Part shown: positions 8,317-17,591 of the stretch, piece after piece | Position numbering within the stretch: the stretch's first letter is position 1 | Layout of the letters: each line of letters starts with the position of its first letter | DNA from: Leptolinea sp. HRD-7 | Lineage (GTDB): Bacteria; Chloroflexota; Anaerolineae; Anaerolineales; Anaerolineaceae | Assembly (NCBI GenBank): GCA_024363285.1 | Contig: AP024710.1 | Location: forward strand, 2,326,001-2,390,000 | Reading direction: 5' to 3' | DNA: 64,000 bases | The notes under the pieces: model-generated | The model's input: the letters and a program-made list of their open reading frames with translations, nothing else | Databases searched by the model: none | Told to the model about the DNA's origin: nothing | Program-made: the position numbers and the translations under genes

Positions 8317-9156
8317 TTATGGTGTAAGGGTTACTTTTTCACTCCAAATAAAAACTGGACCGTTAATCAAGTTATTGCTTTCCTGGCGTATTCTGATCGT
8401 TACCGGCAGTTCAGAGCTAGTTTTAACCGGTAAATTGACTTCAATGGGCGTAAAAGCTGTTTGATCAGCCGGGATGGTTATTTTAAGTATTTTGGATGTA
8501 AGCGTGTGCCAGTCACTGGCCAAGACTTCCACTACTACAGGTGTGTCATTGATCGGTTTGTACCCCGCTTTTACGATCAAATCGCTTCCTTTAACTGAGT
8601 TTCCTGGTTCAGGCATCTCGATCTTGATACGTGGATTGACGGGACTTTCACCACTGGTTTCTGAGCCTTTGATTTTAAGCAACGTCAACTGAACGGAAGT
8701 CAGATAGTTGACTTTTCCCTTTCGGTCTTCCAGAACTACCTGAAGACGGGCTTTTTCATCCGCGCGTACCTCAAATGGGATATCCTGTTCAAGTACCAGT
8801 GTTTTACCGATGAAATCCGGGTAATCCAACAATCTCCGGAAGATCATACGGTTGTCATGCCCGATTAGTTCAATCCGGATCTGACCATCTTCACCGGGTT
8901 TGGATATAAGTTTTAATTTCAAAGGAGATATCAGGCAGGCGTCATTTCCGGGCTGCAAAATTACAGGTTCACCGGATTCTGGAATGGATATTCCAGAATC
9001 CGGTGTGATTGTGGGTAACACCCGCGCGTCTACAGCGGTTGTGTTGGATGCCAATACTGACAGGGATGCAATCCCTGTCAGTATGATAAGCCATATACAC
9101 CGCCGGACTGTTGATATCTTTCCGGGGTTGAAACAACGATGACAAAACCGTATCAC
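8317..9156 (-). CDS. Secreted protein of unknown function with Ig-like region
   Basis: 279 residues. After a basic N terminus there is a signal-peptide-like hydrophobic segment (CIWLIILTGIASLSVLA), then a beta-rich extracytoplasmic protein. The region from about residue 185 (PEPGNSVKGSDLIVKAGYK) resembles Gmad2-type immunoglobulin-like domains, but the match is only by eye. The GTG start overlaps the TGA of the M32 peptidase gene (GTGA), so it is translationally coupled and is the last gene of the serA operon. I do not recognise a specific function. Confidence 0.7.
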   Translation of the reverse strand: MIRFCHRCFNPGKISTVRRCIWLIILTGIASLSVLASNTTAVDARVLPTITPDSGISIPESGEPVILQPGNDACLISPLKLKLISKPGEDGQIRIELIGHDNRMIFRRLLDYPDFIGKTLVLEQDIPFEVRADEKARLQVVLEDRKGKVNYLTSVQLTLLKIKGSETSGESPVNPRIKIEMPEPGNSVKGSDLIVKAGYKPINDTPVVVEVLASDWHTLTSKILKITIPADQTAFTPIEVNLPVKTSSELPVTIRIRQESNNLINGPVFIWSEKVTLTP

Positions 9157-10655
9157 GAATAAACTTCCCTGAATTTTGTATTGAGGTAGGTCAGGTAGGG
9201 ACCGGGATCAATTTTTGAACCGGTAACCTTCTGAACAAGTTCCTGGGTTTCAAATTTTGCCCCATGAACATGGATTTTGCCCCGCAGCCATTCCAGTAGA
9301 TTGCGGAATTGTCCATGAGCAATCTGTTCATCCAGATCAGGTATATCTTTTTTGATTTTCTCCCAGAATTGGGCAGAAATAACATTGCCCAGAGCGTATG
9401 TCGGGAAGTAGCCGATCAAACCGCCAGCCCAGTGGATATCCTGAAGAACACCATGTGCGTCATCATGGGGAGAAACCCCCAGGTATTCTTGCATACGGGT
9501 TCGCCATAAATCAGGAAGATCGCGGACATCAACGTTACGTTCAAGCAGGGCAATTTCAATTTCCAATCGTAACATGATATGCAGGTTGTAAGTGGCTTCA
9601 TCTGATTCTGTTCGAATCAGAGATGGTTCCACACGGTTGATACCTTTGTAGAACATTTCCATGGAAACATTGCCCAATTGTGTGGGAAAAAGCTGCTGAA
9701 GTTTGGGGTAGTAGAAGGACCAGAAGCTTTTGGACCTGCCAACCAGGTTTTCCCACATGCGCGATTGAGATTCATGTACCGCCATAGATGCCCCGGTAGC
9801 CAGCGGGGTGCGAAGCAACGAAGGGCTGAAACCTTGTTCGTATAGCGCGTGACCGCCTTCATGAATGGTGCTAAATAAAGCCGAACCCAGATTATCAGGG
9901 ATCACACGGGTTGTGATGCGCACGTCACCCATCCCAAATGTCGTTGTGAACGGGTGAGCAGAGTTATCCTGGCGGCCGCGATTCCAGTCAAAACCCATGT
10001 TGGTGATCACATCTACGCCAAAATCCCATTGAGAATTCTCCGGGAAGAATTGACGAAGAAAGGCTGATTCAACCTGTGGGCGGGATTTTAACTCATGGAT
10101 CAATTGAACCTGTTTATCTCGCAGAACGCTAAAAATTTGCTGAACATCTGCTGTCTTCAAACCAGGTTCAAATTCATCCAGCATCGGATCGTAGATATGG
10201 TCATAAGGTTGAAAGAAAGACGCATATTCTCGGCGAAGTTCCATTATGCGTTCCAGGTATGGTTGGAAACGCAAGAAATTAGACGTGCCTTTGGCTTCTT
10301 CCCATTTCTCCTGACCGATGGAGGTCGCTTCGGCAAATTCGGCTACCCAGTCAGCCGGGATACGAATCCTCCGGTTGACTTCACGGCGAGTCACCTTAAC
10401 CAATCGGGCTTCATCTGAATCTGGGTCCAGTCCGGAAAGTTGGCTTTCGCAATCCATCAGACATTTCTGAAGTTCATCTGACGTGATCTTGAGGTGCATG
10501 ATGCGTGAAATTGTGGCCATTGCCGCGCCACGTTCTTCACTTCCACCAGGCGGCATGTAGGTTTGTTGATCCCACCCCAAAACGGAGAGCGCTCCGTTTA
10601 GATCGTATACTTCACCCAGCAGGGTTTTTAACTGGTTGAAAGTCGGGCTGTCCAT
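9153..10655 (-). CDS. M32 family metallocarboxypeptidase (Taq type)
   Basis: Cytosolic zinc carboxypeptidase that removes C-terminal residues, 500 residues as usual for the family. The zinc motif HEGGH (His265, Glu266, His269) is followed by ALYEQG. The ESQSRMWENLVGRSKSFW segment carries the downstream Glu, and GVLQDIHWAGGLIGYFPTYALG near the C terminus is typical. It starts five bases after the serA stop with only a weak ribosome site, so it is cotranscribed and probably coupled. A link to serine synthesis is not obvious; peptide recycling is the likely role. Confidence 0.94.
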   Translation of the reverse strand: MDSPTFNQLKTLLGEVYDLNGALSVLGWDQQTYMPPGGSEERGAAMATISRIMHLKITSDELQKCLMDCESQLSGLDPDSDEARLVKVTRREVNRRIRIPADWVAEFAEATSIGQEKWEEAKGTSNFLRFQPYLERIMELRREYASFFQPYDHIYDPMLDEFEPGLKTADVQQIFSVLRDKQVQLIHELKSRPQVESAFLRQFFPENSQWDFGVDVITNMGFDWNRGRQDNSAHPFTTTFGMGDVRITTRVIPDNLGSALFSTIHEGGHALYEQGFSPSLLRTPLATGASMAVHESQSRMWENLVGRSKSFWSFYYPKLQQLFPTQLGNVSMEMFYKGINRVEPSLIRTESDEATYNLHIMLRLEIEIALLERNVDVRDLPDLWRTRMQEYLGVSPHDDAHGVLQDIHWAGGLIGYFPTYALGNVISAQFWEKIKKDIPDLDEQIAHGQFRNLLEWLRGKIHVHGAKFETQELVQKVTGSKIDPGPYLTYLNTKFREVYS

Positions 10656-10660
10656 ACGTT

Positions 10661-11599
10661 TTACGCCACTCGCCAGCGAAGAGTTTCCCCATTGAGCGCG
10701 GCAAGAACTTCGGTAGCAATATCAGCAGCGGCGCGGACCTGAGCTTCGACGGTTTGCGCGCCAATATGTGGAGTGGCTACTACACGTGGGTGGGATGCCA
10801 GAGCGCTTTCACCCGGGGGTTCAGTCGCGAAAACATCCAATCCGGCAGCCGCGACTTTACCCGAATTAAGGGCATCCAAAAGGGCGGCTTCATCAATAAC
10901 GCCACCACGGGCTGCGCAAATAATGCGAACGCCATCTTTCATTTTAGCGAAAGAAGCGGCATTAATTATGCCGCGGGTATCATTGGTCAGAGGTGTATGA
11001 AGTGTAATGAAATCAGATCGCGCAAACAGATCATCCAACATCACCGGTTCTCCACCACGAGATGTAATTTCAGAAGCGCTTAATTGTGGATCAAAAGCGA
11101 TGATCTTCATGCCCATAGCTGCCGCGCGCTGGGCTGTTGCAACACCGATACGGCCGAACCCAATCACACCCAGTGTTTTTCCATTGAGTTCGATGCCTTC
11201 CAATTCTTTCTTAAGCCATTTTGTATTCTTCATTCCAGCATCCGCCCGCGGAATTTCACGAGCAACAGCGAACATCAGTCCGATGGCCAGTTCGGCGACG
11301 GCTAATGTGGTGGCAATGGGCGAATTGACAACGGTCACGTTGTGACTTTTCGCGGCAGCCAGATCAATATTATCCACACCAACACCAGCCCGACCAACAA
11401 CCTTCAAATTGGCAGCCGCGTCAAACACAGCCGGGATGACTTTGGTCCGGCCGCGAACGATAATGGCGTCATATTCCCCCGCCACTTTAAGTAATTCTTC
11501 TGCCGTAATCCCTGGTTGATCGGTAACCTGAGCTTTCGCGCGCAAAATTTCTTTCCCATTCTCTTCCAAACCATCTGTGAGCAATACTTTCCAGGTCAT
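10661..11599 (-). CDS. serA: D-3-phosphoglycerate dehydrogenase, short form
   Basis: NAD-dependent D-2-hydroxyacid dehydrogenase, most likely oxidising 3-phosphoglycerate in serine synthesis. The 312 residues comprise only the catalytic and nucleotide-binding domains, without a C-terminal ACT or ASB regulatory domain. Motifs are VVGRAGVGVDNID, the Rossmann segment KTLGVIGFGRIGVATAQRA, the substrate Arg region CAARGGVIDEAALLDAL, and catalytic His in ATPHIGAQT. A strong AGGAGG ribosome site precedes the ATG. Lack of ACT suggests no classic serine feedback. Another 2-hydroxyacid substrate cannot be excluded. Confidence 0.88.
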   Translation of the reverse strand: MTWKVLLTDGLEENGKEILRAKAQVTDQPGITAEELLKVAGEYDAIIVRGRTKVIPAVFDAAANLKVVGRAGVGVDNIDLAAAKSHNVTVVNSPIATTLAVAELAIGLMFAVAREIPRADAGMKNTKWLKKELEGIELNGKTLGVIGFGRIGVATAQRAAAMGMKIIAFDPQLSASEITSRGGEPVMLDDLFARSDFITLHTPLTNDTRGIINAASFAKMKDGVRIICAARGGVIDEAALLDALNSGKVAAAGLDVFATEPPGESALASHPRVVATPHIGAQTVEAQVRAAADIATEVLAALNGETLRWRVA

Positions 11600-11685
11600 G
11601 GATGATCTCCTCCTCGCGAAACGTATGAAAATGATTTATTACCGCAATTCTACTCCATCTCAATGCCTTACGACCCGACTCAGAG

Positions 11686-11701
11686 TACAATCAGGAACAT
11701 G
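11686..11701 (+). promoter_or_regulatory. Leaderless-type promoter of the cysteine-cluster gene
   Basis: TACAAT at 11686-11691 is followed by seven bases and then the ATG at 11699. An AGGA lies within those seven bases but is too close to work as a normal ribosome site. Confidence 0.5.
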
Positions 11702-12283
11702 TCAGACAGGGATATTAATCCACGAATGTTTTTATCTGAACCAATGGTTCGATGTAAATTGCATGAATGTCAGGCTGCATGCTGCATCTATGGTGTTTGG
11801 ATTGACAGTAGCGAAGCTGAGAAATTACTTCAATTCGCAGACCTGATCAAAGCAGAATTGCCCGAAGACCGAAAAGATCCTGAAGGTTGGTTTGACGGAC
11901 GGGAAGATGCGGATGAATTTTCTGTGTCAGGACGAGTTATTCACAGCAGAGTAGTGGATTCGAAGAAACATTATGGCGGAACTGCCTGTGTCTTTTTACG
12001 TGATGACCATAAATGTGCCATTCAAACCGCCGCGGTAAAAGCAGGCATGGACCCCTGGGCTTTGAAGCCATTCTATTGCATATTACACCCGCTGGATCTG
12101 GATGAAAAAGGCCGGATCACACTGGATGATACCGGCCTTTTATTGGATGAACCCGGGTCTTGTCTTCGTCCGTCTCCAATTCCTGTCCCTCTATTGTTGA
12201 CGTTCGAACCGGAGCTGCGATACTTTCTGGGTGACTCGAAATACGAAGAATTACTCGTGTCGCAAGGCCTCAACCGGTTGTAA
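11699..12283 (+). CDS. Cysteine-cluster protein, YkgJ/DUF3109-like
   Basis: About 194 residues. The cysteine pattern CKLHECQAACC near the N terminus, then CVFLRDDHKCAIQ, FYCILHPL and a late SCLRP Cys, resembles YkgJ/DUF3109 proteins thought to bind zinc or an Fe-S cluster. The biochemical role is unknown. The open frame begins at 11663, but the ATG at 11699 (MSDRDINPRM) sits just after a TACAAT box and is preferred. The 3' end overlaps the convergent permease gene by 33 bases, with no room for a separate terminator. Confidence 0.75.
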   Translation: MSDRDINPRMFLSEPMVRCKLHECQAACCIYGVWIDSSEAEKLLQFADLIKAELPEDRKDPEGWFDGREDADEFSVSGRVIHSRVVDSKKHYGGTACVFLRDDHKCAIQTAAVKAGMDPWALKPFYCILHPLDLDEKGRITLDDTGLLLDEPGSCLRPSPIPVPLLLTFEPELRYFLGDSKYEELLVSQGLNRL

Positions 12284-13477
12284 ACTGGCAGCCCGGTTAG
12301 CCGGATAAATACCGAAAAAGAGGCCGACGGCTGTTGAGAACAGAGTAGCCAGCAGGATGGCGTTCAAACCGACCTCAGGTGTAAATTCTGTGCCTGTTGC
12401 GGCCGCCACTTTGCCTACAACAAAGGCAATCAACCAGCCTAAAACGATGCCGATTATGCCTCCAAAAAGACTCAAAAGTGCGGATTCAACCAGAAACTGA
12501 ATGAGTATGTCACTCTTTTTGGCACCCAGAGCTTTGCGTAAACCGATTTCCCTGGTTCGCTCTGTGACAGAAACCAGCATGATATTCATAATACCGATTC
12601 CACCTACCAGAAGTGAGATTGCCGCGATGCCGCCAAGAAAAACCGTCAACACATTGGTGATGGAACTCACCATTGATACGGCTGATTGTTGGGATATGAC
12701 CTGAAAGTCATCAGAACCAACAGGTGATCTATGCCGGGTGCGCAAAATATTGGAAATATCTTCTGTGGCTTTATTAACCGTCTCTGCCGAAGCGGCCTGC
12801 ACGACAATCGCGTCGACAGCGCTGCTATTCCGGCGGATTAGTCTGGATTGGGCTGTGCTGAATGGAATCATCACCAGATCATCCTGGCTTCCTCCCATAC
12901 CTCCACCTTTTGGTTTCAGTACGCCAACAATCCTGAAAGGCTGACCCTGGATCCGGATTGTTTCGCCAACTAATCCTTCGTGCCGTTCAAATAGTTTATC
13001 TGCCACATCCACACCCACAACAGCCACGGATGCCTGCCCGAGTATGTGTTCCTCGGTTAAACCGGTTCCTTCTGAATATTCATAATTGCTAATCCTGACG
13101 TAATTTGGTGTTACCCCGTCAATGGAAGTGTTTTTCTTTTCAGAACCATATGTTACCTGCATCCGGGTAGTGAGATACGGTTCGGCCACAAGTACATCTG
13201 GCGCTAACGCGCTATCCACCATGGCTTTTGCGTCCATCTCTGTAAGAGGTTTAATGTTGCGGTTTTCATTCCTGGAGTTGCCGCTGACAACAAATATCAG
13301 GTTGGTTCCCAGGTCACTAATAGTGCCAGTAATATACGATTGCGCACCTTCTCCGATTGCTAACATGGCGATAACCGCAGCCACGCCGATTACAATACCC
13401 AGGATCGTAAGACCGGAGCGTAATTTGTTTGCGCTGAGTGTCTCCAACGCTTCGAGAAAAGCTTCAAGAATGTTCAT
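12251..13477 (-). CDS. ABC transporter permease, MacB/FtsX type
   Basis: 408 residues. An N-terminal transmembrane helix begins after LRSGLTILGIVIGVAAVIAM, followed by an extracytoplasmic MacB-like core domain (about residues 45-270), then three C-terminal helices of the FtsX fold. GLRKALGAKKSDIL is the coupling helix that contacts the ATPase. Such permeases are mechanotransducers that drive export of peptides, toxins or lipoproteins through an adaptor. It overlaps the ATPase stop by four bases (ATGA). It is the last gene of the five-gene adaptor/sortase operon. Confidence 0.92.
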   Translation of the reverse strand: MNILEAFLEALETLSANKLRSGLTILGIVIGVAAVIAMLAIGEGAQSYITGTISDLGTNLIFVVSGNSRNENRNIKPLTEMDAKAMVDSALAPDVLVAEPYLTTRMQVTYGSEKKNTSIDGVTPNYVRISNYEYSEGTGLTEEHILGQASVAVVGVDVADKLFERHEGLVGETIRIQGQPFRIVGVLKPKGGGMGGSQDDLVMIPFSTAQSRLIRRNSSAVDAIVVQAASAETVNKATEDISNILRTRHRSPVGSDDFQVISQQSAVSMVSSITNVLTVFLGGIAAISLLVGGIGIMNIMLVSVTERTREIGLRKALGAKKSDILIQFLVESALLSLFGGIIGIVLGWLIAFVVGKVAAATGTEFTPEVGLNAILLATLFSTAVGLFFGIYPANRAASLQPVEALRHE

Positions 13478-14154
13478 TGGTTCTCCACGATCAAACCATC
13501 TTTTACCCGAATGATCCGCTGGGTTTGGTCGCCAATAGCGGGGTCGTGGGTAACAATAATGACGGTGGCGCCTTTTTCCCGGTTTAAATTGAGGAGAAGC
13601 TCCATAATCTCTTTGCCGGATTTTGAATCCAGGTTGCCGGTTGGTTCATCGGCCATAATAATGGCCGGATCGTTAACCAGTGCTCGGGCGATGGCCACGC
13701 GCTGTTGTTGGCCTCCTGAAAGTTCATAAGGTTTATGATGAATGCGGTGACCAAGCCCGACTGTCTCCAACGCGGCACGGGCTTTTTCTGTTCGTCCGGT
13801 TTTGTAGCCGGCATACCTCAAAGGCAATTCGACATTGGCGATGGCAGTAGCCCGAGAGAGCAGGTTAAAACTCTGAAAAATAAACCCGACTTTTCGGTTT
13901 CGAATGTCTGCGAGTTGGTCATCGCTTAATTCCGACACTCTTTCACCATCCAGGAAGTATTCACCTCCCGTTGGGCGGTCCAAACAGCCAAGAATGTTCA
14001 TTAAGGTTGACTTTCCGGAACCGGAAGGGCCCATTATAGCTACCATCTCTCCACGATTTACCGTGATCGAGACGCCATTCAATGCGCGAACTTCAACTTC
14101 ACCCATCTGATAGATCTTTGTGATCTCATTGGTATAAATTACATGATCTGTCAT
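13474..14154 (-). CDS. ABC transporter ATP-binding protein, MacB/LolD type
   Basis: 226-residue ATPase with Walker A (GPSGSGKST), Q-loop (FIFQSFNLL), signature [15 protein letters not shown], Walker B (IIMADEPTG) and H-loop (VIIVTHD). It powers the neighbouring FtsX-type permease in the cytoplasm. It lies 20 bases after the second adaptor gene and overlaps the permease start. Everything required for ATP hydrolysis is present. Confidence 0.95.
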   Translation of the reverse strand: MTDHVIYTNEITKIYQMGEVEVRALNGVSITVNRGEMVAIMGPSGSGKSTLMNILGCLDRPTGGEYFLDGERVSELSDDQLADIRNRKVGFIFQSFNLLSRATAIANVELPLRYAGYKTGRTEKARAALETVGLGHRIHHKPYELSGGQQQRVAIARALVNDPAIIMADEPTGNLDSKSGKEIMELLLNLNREKGATVIIVTHDPAIGDQTQRIIRVKDGLIVENQ

Positions 14155-14174
14155 TTTCTTGCCTGATTCAGGGG

Positions 14175-15587
14175 TTAATCCCCTCGAGGGCCAAACATAT
14201 TCATGGTTGGCGGATTCAAAACGATCAAGTCACCTTCTTTTAGATCACCGGACAGAAACTCGCTTGACGTATCTGAACTGGCGCCGATCGTAATTTTTAC
14301 CGGGGTAGGGACTCCATTTTTCAAAACGTAGACCACTCGTTCGCCTTCTTTCAGGCGCACTGCTCGATTGGGGATAAGAAGGATGTTATCCAGTTGATTG
14401 ACAATGATATTCACCGCGGATGTCATACCGGGTTTGACATTTTCATCTCCATCAGTGACCTCAACCGTAACGGTAAAATTCACTACGCCCTGTAAAGATG
14501 TGCCTACCGCTCCAACCTCTGTGACGATACCGTTATAGGTTTTATCTGGGATCGCATCAAAGGTTAATGTGACATCCTGTCCAACTTTTACCCTATTGAT
14601 GTCTACTTCTGTGACATCAATATCGGCATAAAGGTGTGACAGGTCATCGATCCGAAAACCGGTTGTAGACATGGAAACCTGATCGCCCACTTTGGATTTT
14701 ACGTCTGTCACCGTGCCGGCGAAGGGTGCTTCAATATAGGCTGATTTCAATGTAGCTTCGATAGCAGCTACACGGGCTTTCGCAGCGGCAATATCTTCGG
14801 GGTCTGCACCGGCTTTCAACCGGTCATATTCACGTTGCGCGTCTTTAACTTTAGATTCAGCCAGCGCCAGATTGGCATCAATTTCCGCCTGTTCCAGTTC
14901 GTCGGGATAGCTCTTGGCATAGTTGTAGTTGGCCAGGGCAGTATCACGTTTTTTCAATGCGGCTGTGTATTTAGCCGTGGCCGCGGCACGTACCGGATCG
15001 TCTTCCGCTTTCCAACGGGTGCCGTCATAATCTGCCTGTACATTTTCCAATTCTTCCTTGGCCAGGATGTAATTCGCGTAGGCAGCATCAATTACACTCT
15101 GGTCGGCTTTTGTAAATTTCTTGCTGTCTTTTTTCTCCCGGGCGTCATCCAGGTTCTTCAAGGCAACCGCCAACGCTTGTTCCGCCTGTGAAGTGGATAG
15201 GTTGGATTTTTCCAGATTTTCCAGGTTGCGTTTGGCTGTTACCAGATCTGCCTGTGCCAGGATGATCTGTTGTGAAAGTGAGGTTTGCGAAAGTGATGCC
15301 AGACGTTCATCTTTTGCCACGCTGTCGCCCACTTTTACTTCGATAGACTCAACAGTACCGCTGGTTTGCCAGTTTAAAATCGCTGTCTGTTTTGCGCGAA
15401 TGGTGCCAGTGGCTCCAACGGTGGCGGTCAATGAACCGCGGGAGAGTGGTGATGTCTGATACGGAGAATTAGCCGCGGCTTGTCCCGCTGTTAGCGCTGG
15501 CAGAACAAATATACCTGCGGCCGCTAATACCAGAATCACTACGATAGGAATCCATACCTTCTTTTTAGCGAAGAATTTCTTTAACAT
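14175..15587 (-). CDS. HlyD/MacA-type periplasmic adaptor protein (second of two)
   Basis: 470 residues. An N-terminal membrane anchor (about residues 9-30) is followed by a biotinyl-lipoyl-like half, a long alpha hairpin (about 100-260, Ala/Lys/Glu-rich), the second lipoyl half (IEAPFAGTVTDVKSKVGDQV), and beta-barrel and membrane-proximal domains. Adaptors of this type link MacB-like transporters to extracytoplasmic partners. A strong AAGGAGGAG ribosome site lies in the spacer after the sortase gene. It is clearly paralogous to the adaptor at the operon start: both share INRxxxGQxVxxTFDAIPDKTY. Confidence 0.93.
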   Translation of the reverse strand: MLKKFFAKKKVWIPIVVILVLAAAGIFVLPALTAGQAAANSPYQTSPLSRGSLTATVGATGTIRAKQTAILNWQTSGTVESIEVKVGDSVAKDERLASLSQTSLSQQIILAQADLVTAKRNLENLEKSNLSTSQAEQALAVALKNLDDAREKKDSKKFTKADQSVIDAAYANYILAKEELENVQADYDGTRWKAEDDPVRAAATAKYTAALKKRDTALANYNYAKSYPDELEQAEIDANLALAESKVKDAQREYDRLKAGADPEDIAAAKARVAAIEATLKSAYIEAPFAGTVTDVKSKVGDQVSMSTTGFRIDDLSHLYADIDVTEVDINRVKVGQDVTLTFDAIPDKTYNGIVTEVGAVGTSLQGVVNFTVTVEVTDGDENVKPGMTSAVNIIVNQLDNILLIPNRAVRLKEGERVVYVLKNGVPTPVKITIGASSDTSSEFLSGDLKEGDLIVLNPPTMNMFGPRGD

Positions 15588-15596
15588 TACTCCTCC

Positions 15597-17591
15597 TTAT
15601 TGTCCCGGATTGACTTCTACCAGTGCCGCCTTGACAACCGTCCTGTATTGATATGTTCCGCTGGCTTCATCAAAACCCTGGCAGGTGATGAGCGTTAACC
15701 AGCTTTTATCTTCATGGCGGAAAGCGCTGCGGTCATCCGGTAACACGCGTTCGACGGAGCGAACACGGTATGTATATGTGTTTCCCCATGCGTTGACTTG
15801 AATGGGGTCGTCAAACTTTAACAGGGCCAGATTGGCAAATGGTCCTGGTTTTCCATTAGGTAAGGATACGTGGGCTGTAAGAACCGAGTTTCCTTGATAG
15901 GTTGGGAATGCGGTTCCCTGTAGATAACCTACCTGATTCCACAACCAGGTCAGATCCCAACCTTTGTTCTTTGGTAAAACCCCGACGATCTCTGAATTAA
16001 GGGATAAAGACGGAATGATCAGTTGTAAACTGTTCAAATTTTGATATTGTTCATCCTTGGGCTGTTCTTTAATAACAGTCACCCGATTCGGGGCAAAGCC
16101 GGTAGACGGCATCCAGAAGCTTCCTTCCACTTTCCACAATTCCTGACCGGTTTTCCCGTCATCGGCACTGAAATACAGGGTGCGGTCAATTGCCGCGAAA
16201 CTATGGGAATGTGACGTCTGCCACCCGCTGTACAGGTCAGACATACGGACCGTTGTGTAATCTTCATACGGTGGTTCGCTCATATAGAGTTCATGCCCGT
16301 ATGTTCCATCATCAGCCGTGAAAAAAAGTGTTGAACCTGTTGGCGTCAGGAATCTCGGATCTGAAGCCCCTTTTCCTTTATAAATATCTGCCACCTGAGT
16401 GATATGGTCTTCATCATACGGTGGAACGGTTTTCCAAAGTTCGATTCCGGAATTTCCATCATCGGCTGTAAAGAATAAGGTTGTACCCACCGGGGTTAAA
16501 TTACGTGGATTGGATCCTCCTATTCCTTTATTAAGATCCTTGATTATGAATGTGGATGTAGGTTCATACGGAGGCTTGGAGATATACAATTCTGTTCCAC
16601 TGAGTCCGATATTTCCGGCAAAGAATACATATGAACCGATATGCGTTATCCAATCTGGTTTGGTATCGTTGATCGGGTAGATCATTAAGGTGGAAGGAGC
16701 GTCTCCTTTTATGTCTGTCACCCTCACAGCCGTACTATATGGAGCCTCAAGTTTATAAAGCTCATTTCCTGATTCTCCATCATTGCCAGAGAAGAAAATG
16801 ATATTATCTACCAGAGTCAGATCATAGATCTCCGCGTCACCATTTCTGGCGATATTGGTTGATTTGATAGCTGTACCCGGGTTATACGGCGGGTCACTGC
16901 GCCAAATTTCTGTACTGGATGAGTCTCCGGCAATATAGAACAACATCCAGCCGATACGTGTAAATTCGCGTGGATTGGACCCATGCGGACCTTTCCAGAT
17001 ATCGGCGACCAGATCGACCGTCTGATATGGTGGCTCGGTTTTAAAAATTTCCCGTCCATTAAGCCCATTATCAGCCGCGAAGAATAGCGCGTTGCCAATA
17101 GGAGTCAGTTCTCGGGGGTTTGAGTCTCCTCCTTCATTTAAGTCGGCCACGCGATGTGTGGAGTAGCTATCGTATGGGGGTTCAGAAACCCATAATTCAA
17201 CTCCGGCAGAGTCTCGAGCACTGAAGAAAACCAGATTCCCGAATGCCGTAATCTGTTCCGGGTCTGAACTTTCGTAACCGGGTTGGATATCTTTAACAAG
17301 TTCCGCTTTTTTATATGGAGGATTCAATTTCCAGAGTTCCCGTCCTACGTTGCCATCCGTTGCGGTAAAAAACAATGTTTCACCGACAAAAGTAAGGTTT
17401 TCTGGAGACGAGCTGCTTGCGCCAGCCCGGAGGTCTTCCACCCGGGTGGGAGGAGTGTCGCTGTCTTTTACCGGAAGGATAGCCGCGTTAACTCGGGGGG
17501 CCGGAGTGCTGGCAGCTAAAATTGTTGCGATAAAGAAGCCGGCCGTCAACCGCAAATATTTCTTTTCCGTTATTAATGTAGTTATTCGCAT
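15597..17591 (-). CDS. ELW-repeat protein fused to a C-terminal sortase domain
   Basis: 664 residues. A signal peptide or anchor (about residues 12-35) precedes about nine repeats of roughly 45-50 residues, each with LFFxADDG...GxELWK followed by PPY. They resemble the ELWxxDGT repeat family but with PPY where DGT is usual. Residues about 510-660 form a sortase domain with His574 (LTAHVSLPNG), Cys637 (LITCQGF) and Arg650 (YQYRTVV), the complete catalytic triad. Sortases are cysteine transpeptidases that attach or polymerise surface proteins. The ATG overlaps the adaptor stop (TAATG). A role in modifying or anchoring material handled by the transporter is an inference. Confidence 0.88.
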   Translation of the reverse strand: MRITTLITEKKYLRLTAGFFIATILAASTPAPRVNAAILPVKDSDTPPTRVEDLRAGASSSSPENLTFVGETLFFTATDGNVGRELWKLNPPYKKAELVKDIQPGYESSDPEQITAFGNLVFFSARDSAGVELWVSEPPYDSYSTHRVADLNEGGDSNPRELTPIGNALFFAADNGLNGREIFKTEPPYQTVDLVADIWKGPHGSNPREFTRIGWMLFYIAGDSSSTEIWRSDPPYNPGTAIKSTNIARNGDAEIYDLTLVDNIIFFSGNDGESGNELYKLEAPYSTAVRVTDIKGDAPSTLMIYPINDTKPDWITHIGSYVFFAGNIGLSGTELYISKPPYEPTSTFIIKDLNKGIGGSNPRNLTPVGTTLFFTADDGNSGIELWKTVPPYDEDHITQVADIYKGKGASDPRFLTPTGSTLFFTADDGTYGHELYMSEPPYEDYTTVRMSDLYSGWQTSHSHSFAAIDRTLYFSADDGKTGQELWKVEGSFWMPSTGFAPNRVTVIKEQPKDEQYQNLNSLQLIIPSLSLNSEIVGVLPKNKGWDLTWLWNQVGYLQGTAFPTYQGNSVLTAHVSLPNGKPGPFANLALLKFDDPIQVNAWGNTYTYRVRSVERVLPDDRSAFRHEDKSWLTLITCQGFDEASGTYQYRTVVKAALVEVNPGQ

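Noticed and set aside
15597-17591. Tandem DNA repeats or CRISPR-like array
   Set aside because: The repetition is at protein level with diverged DNA, and no identical short repeats with spacers exist.
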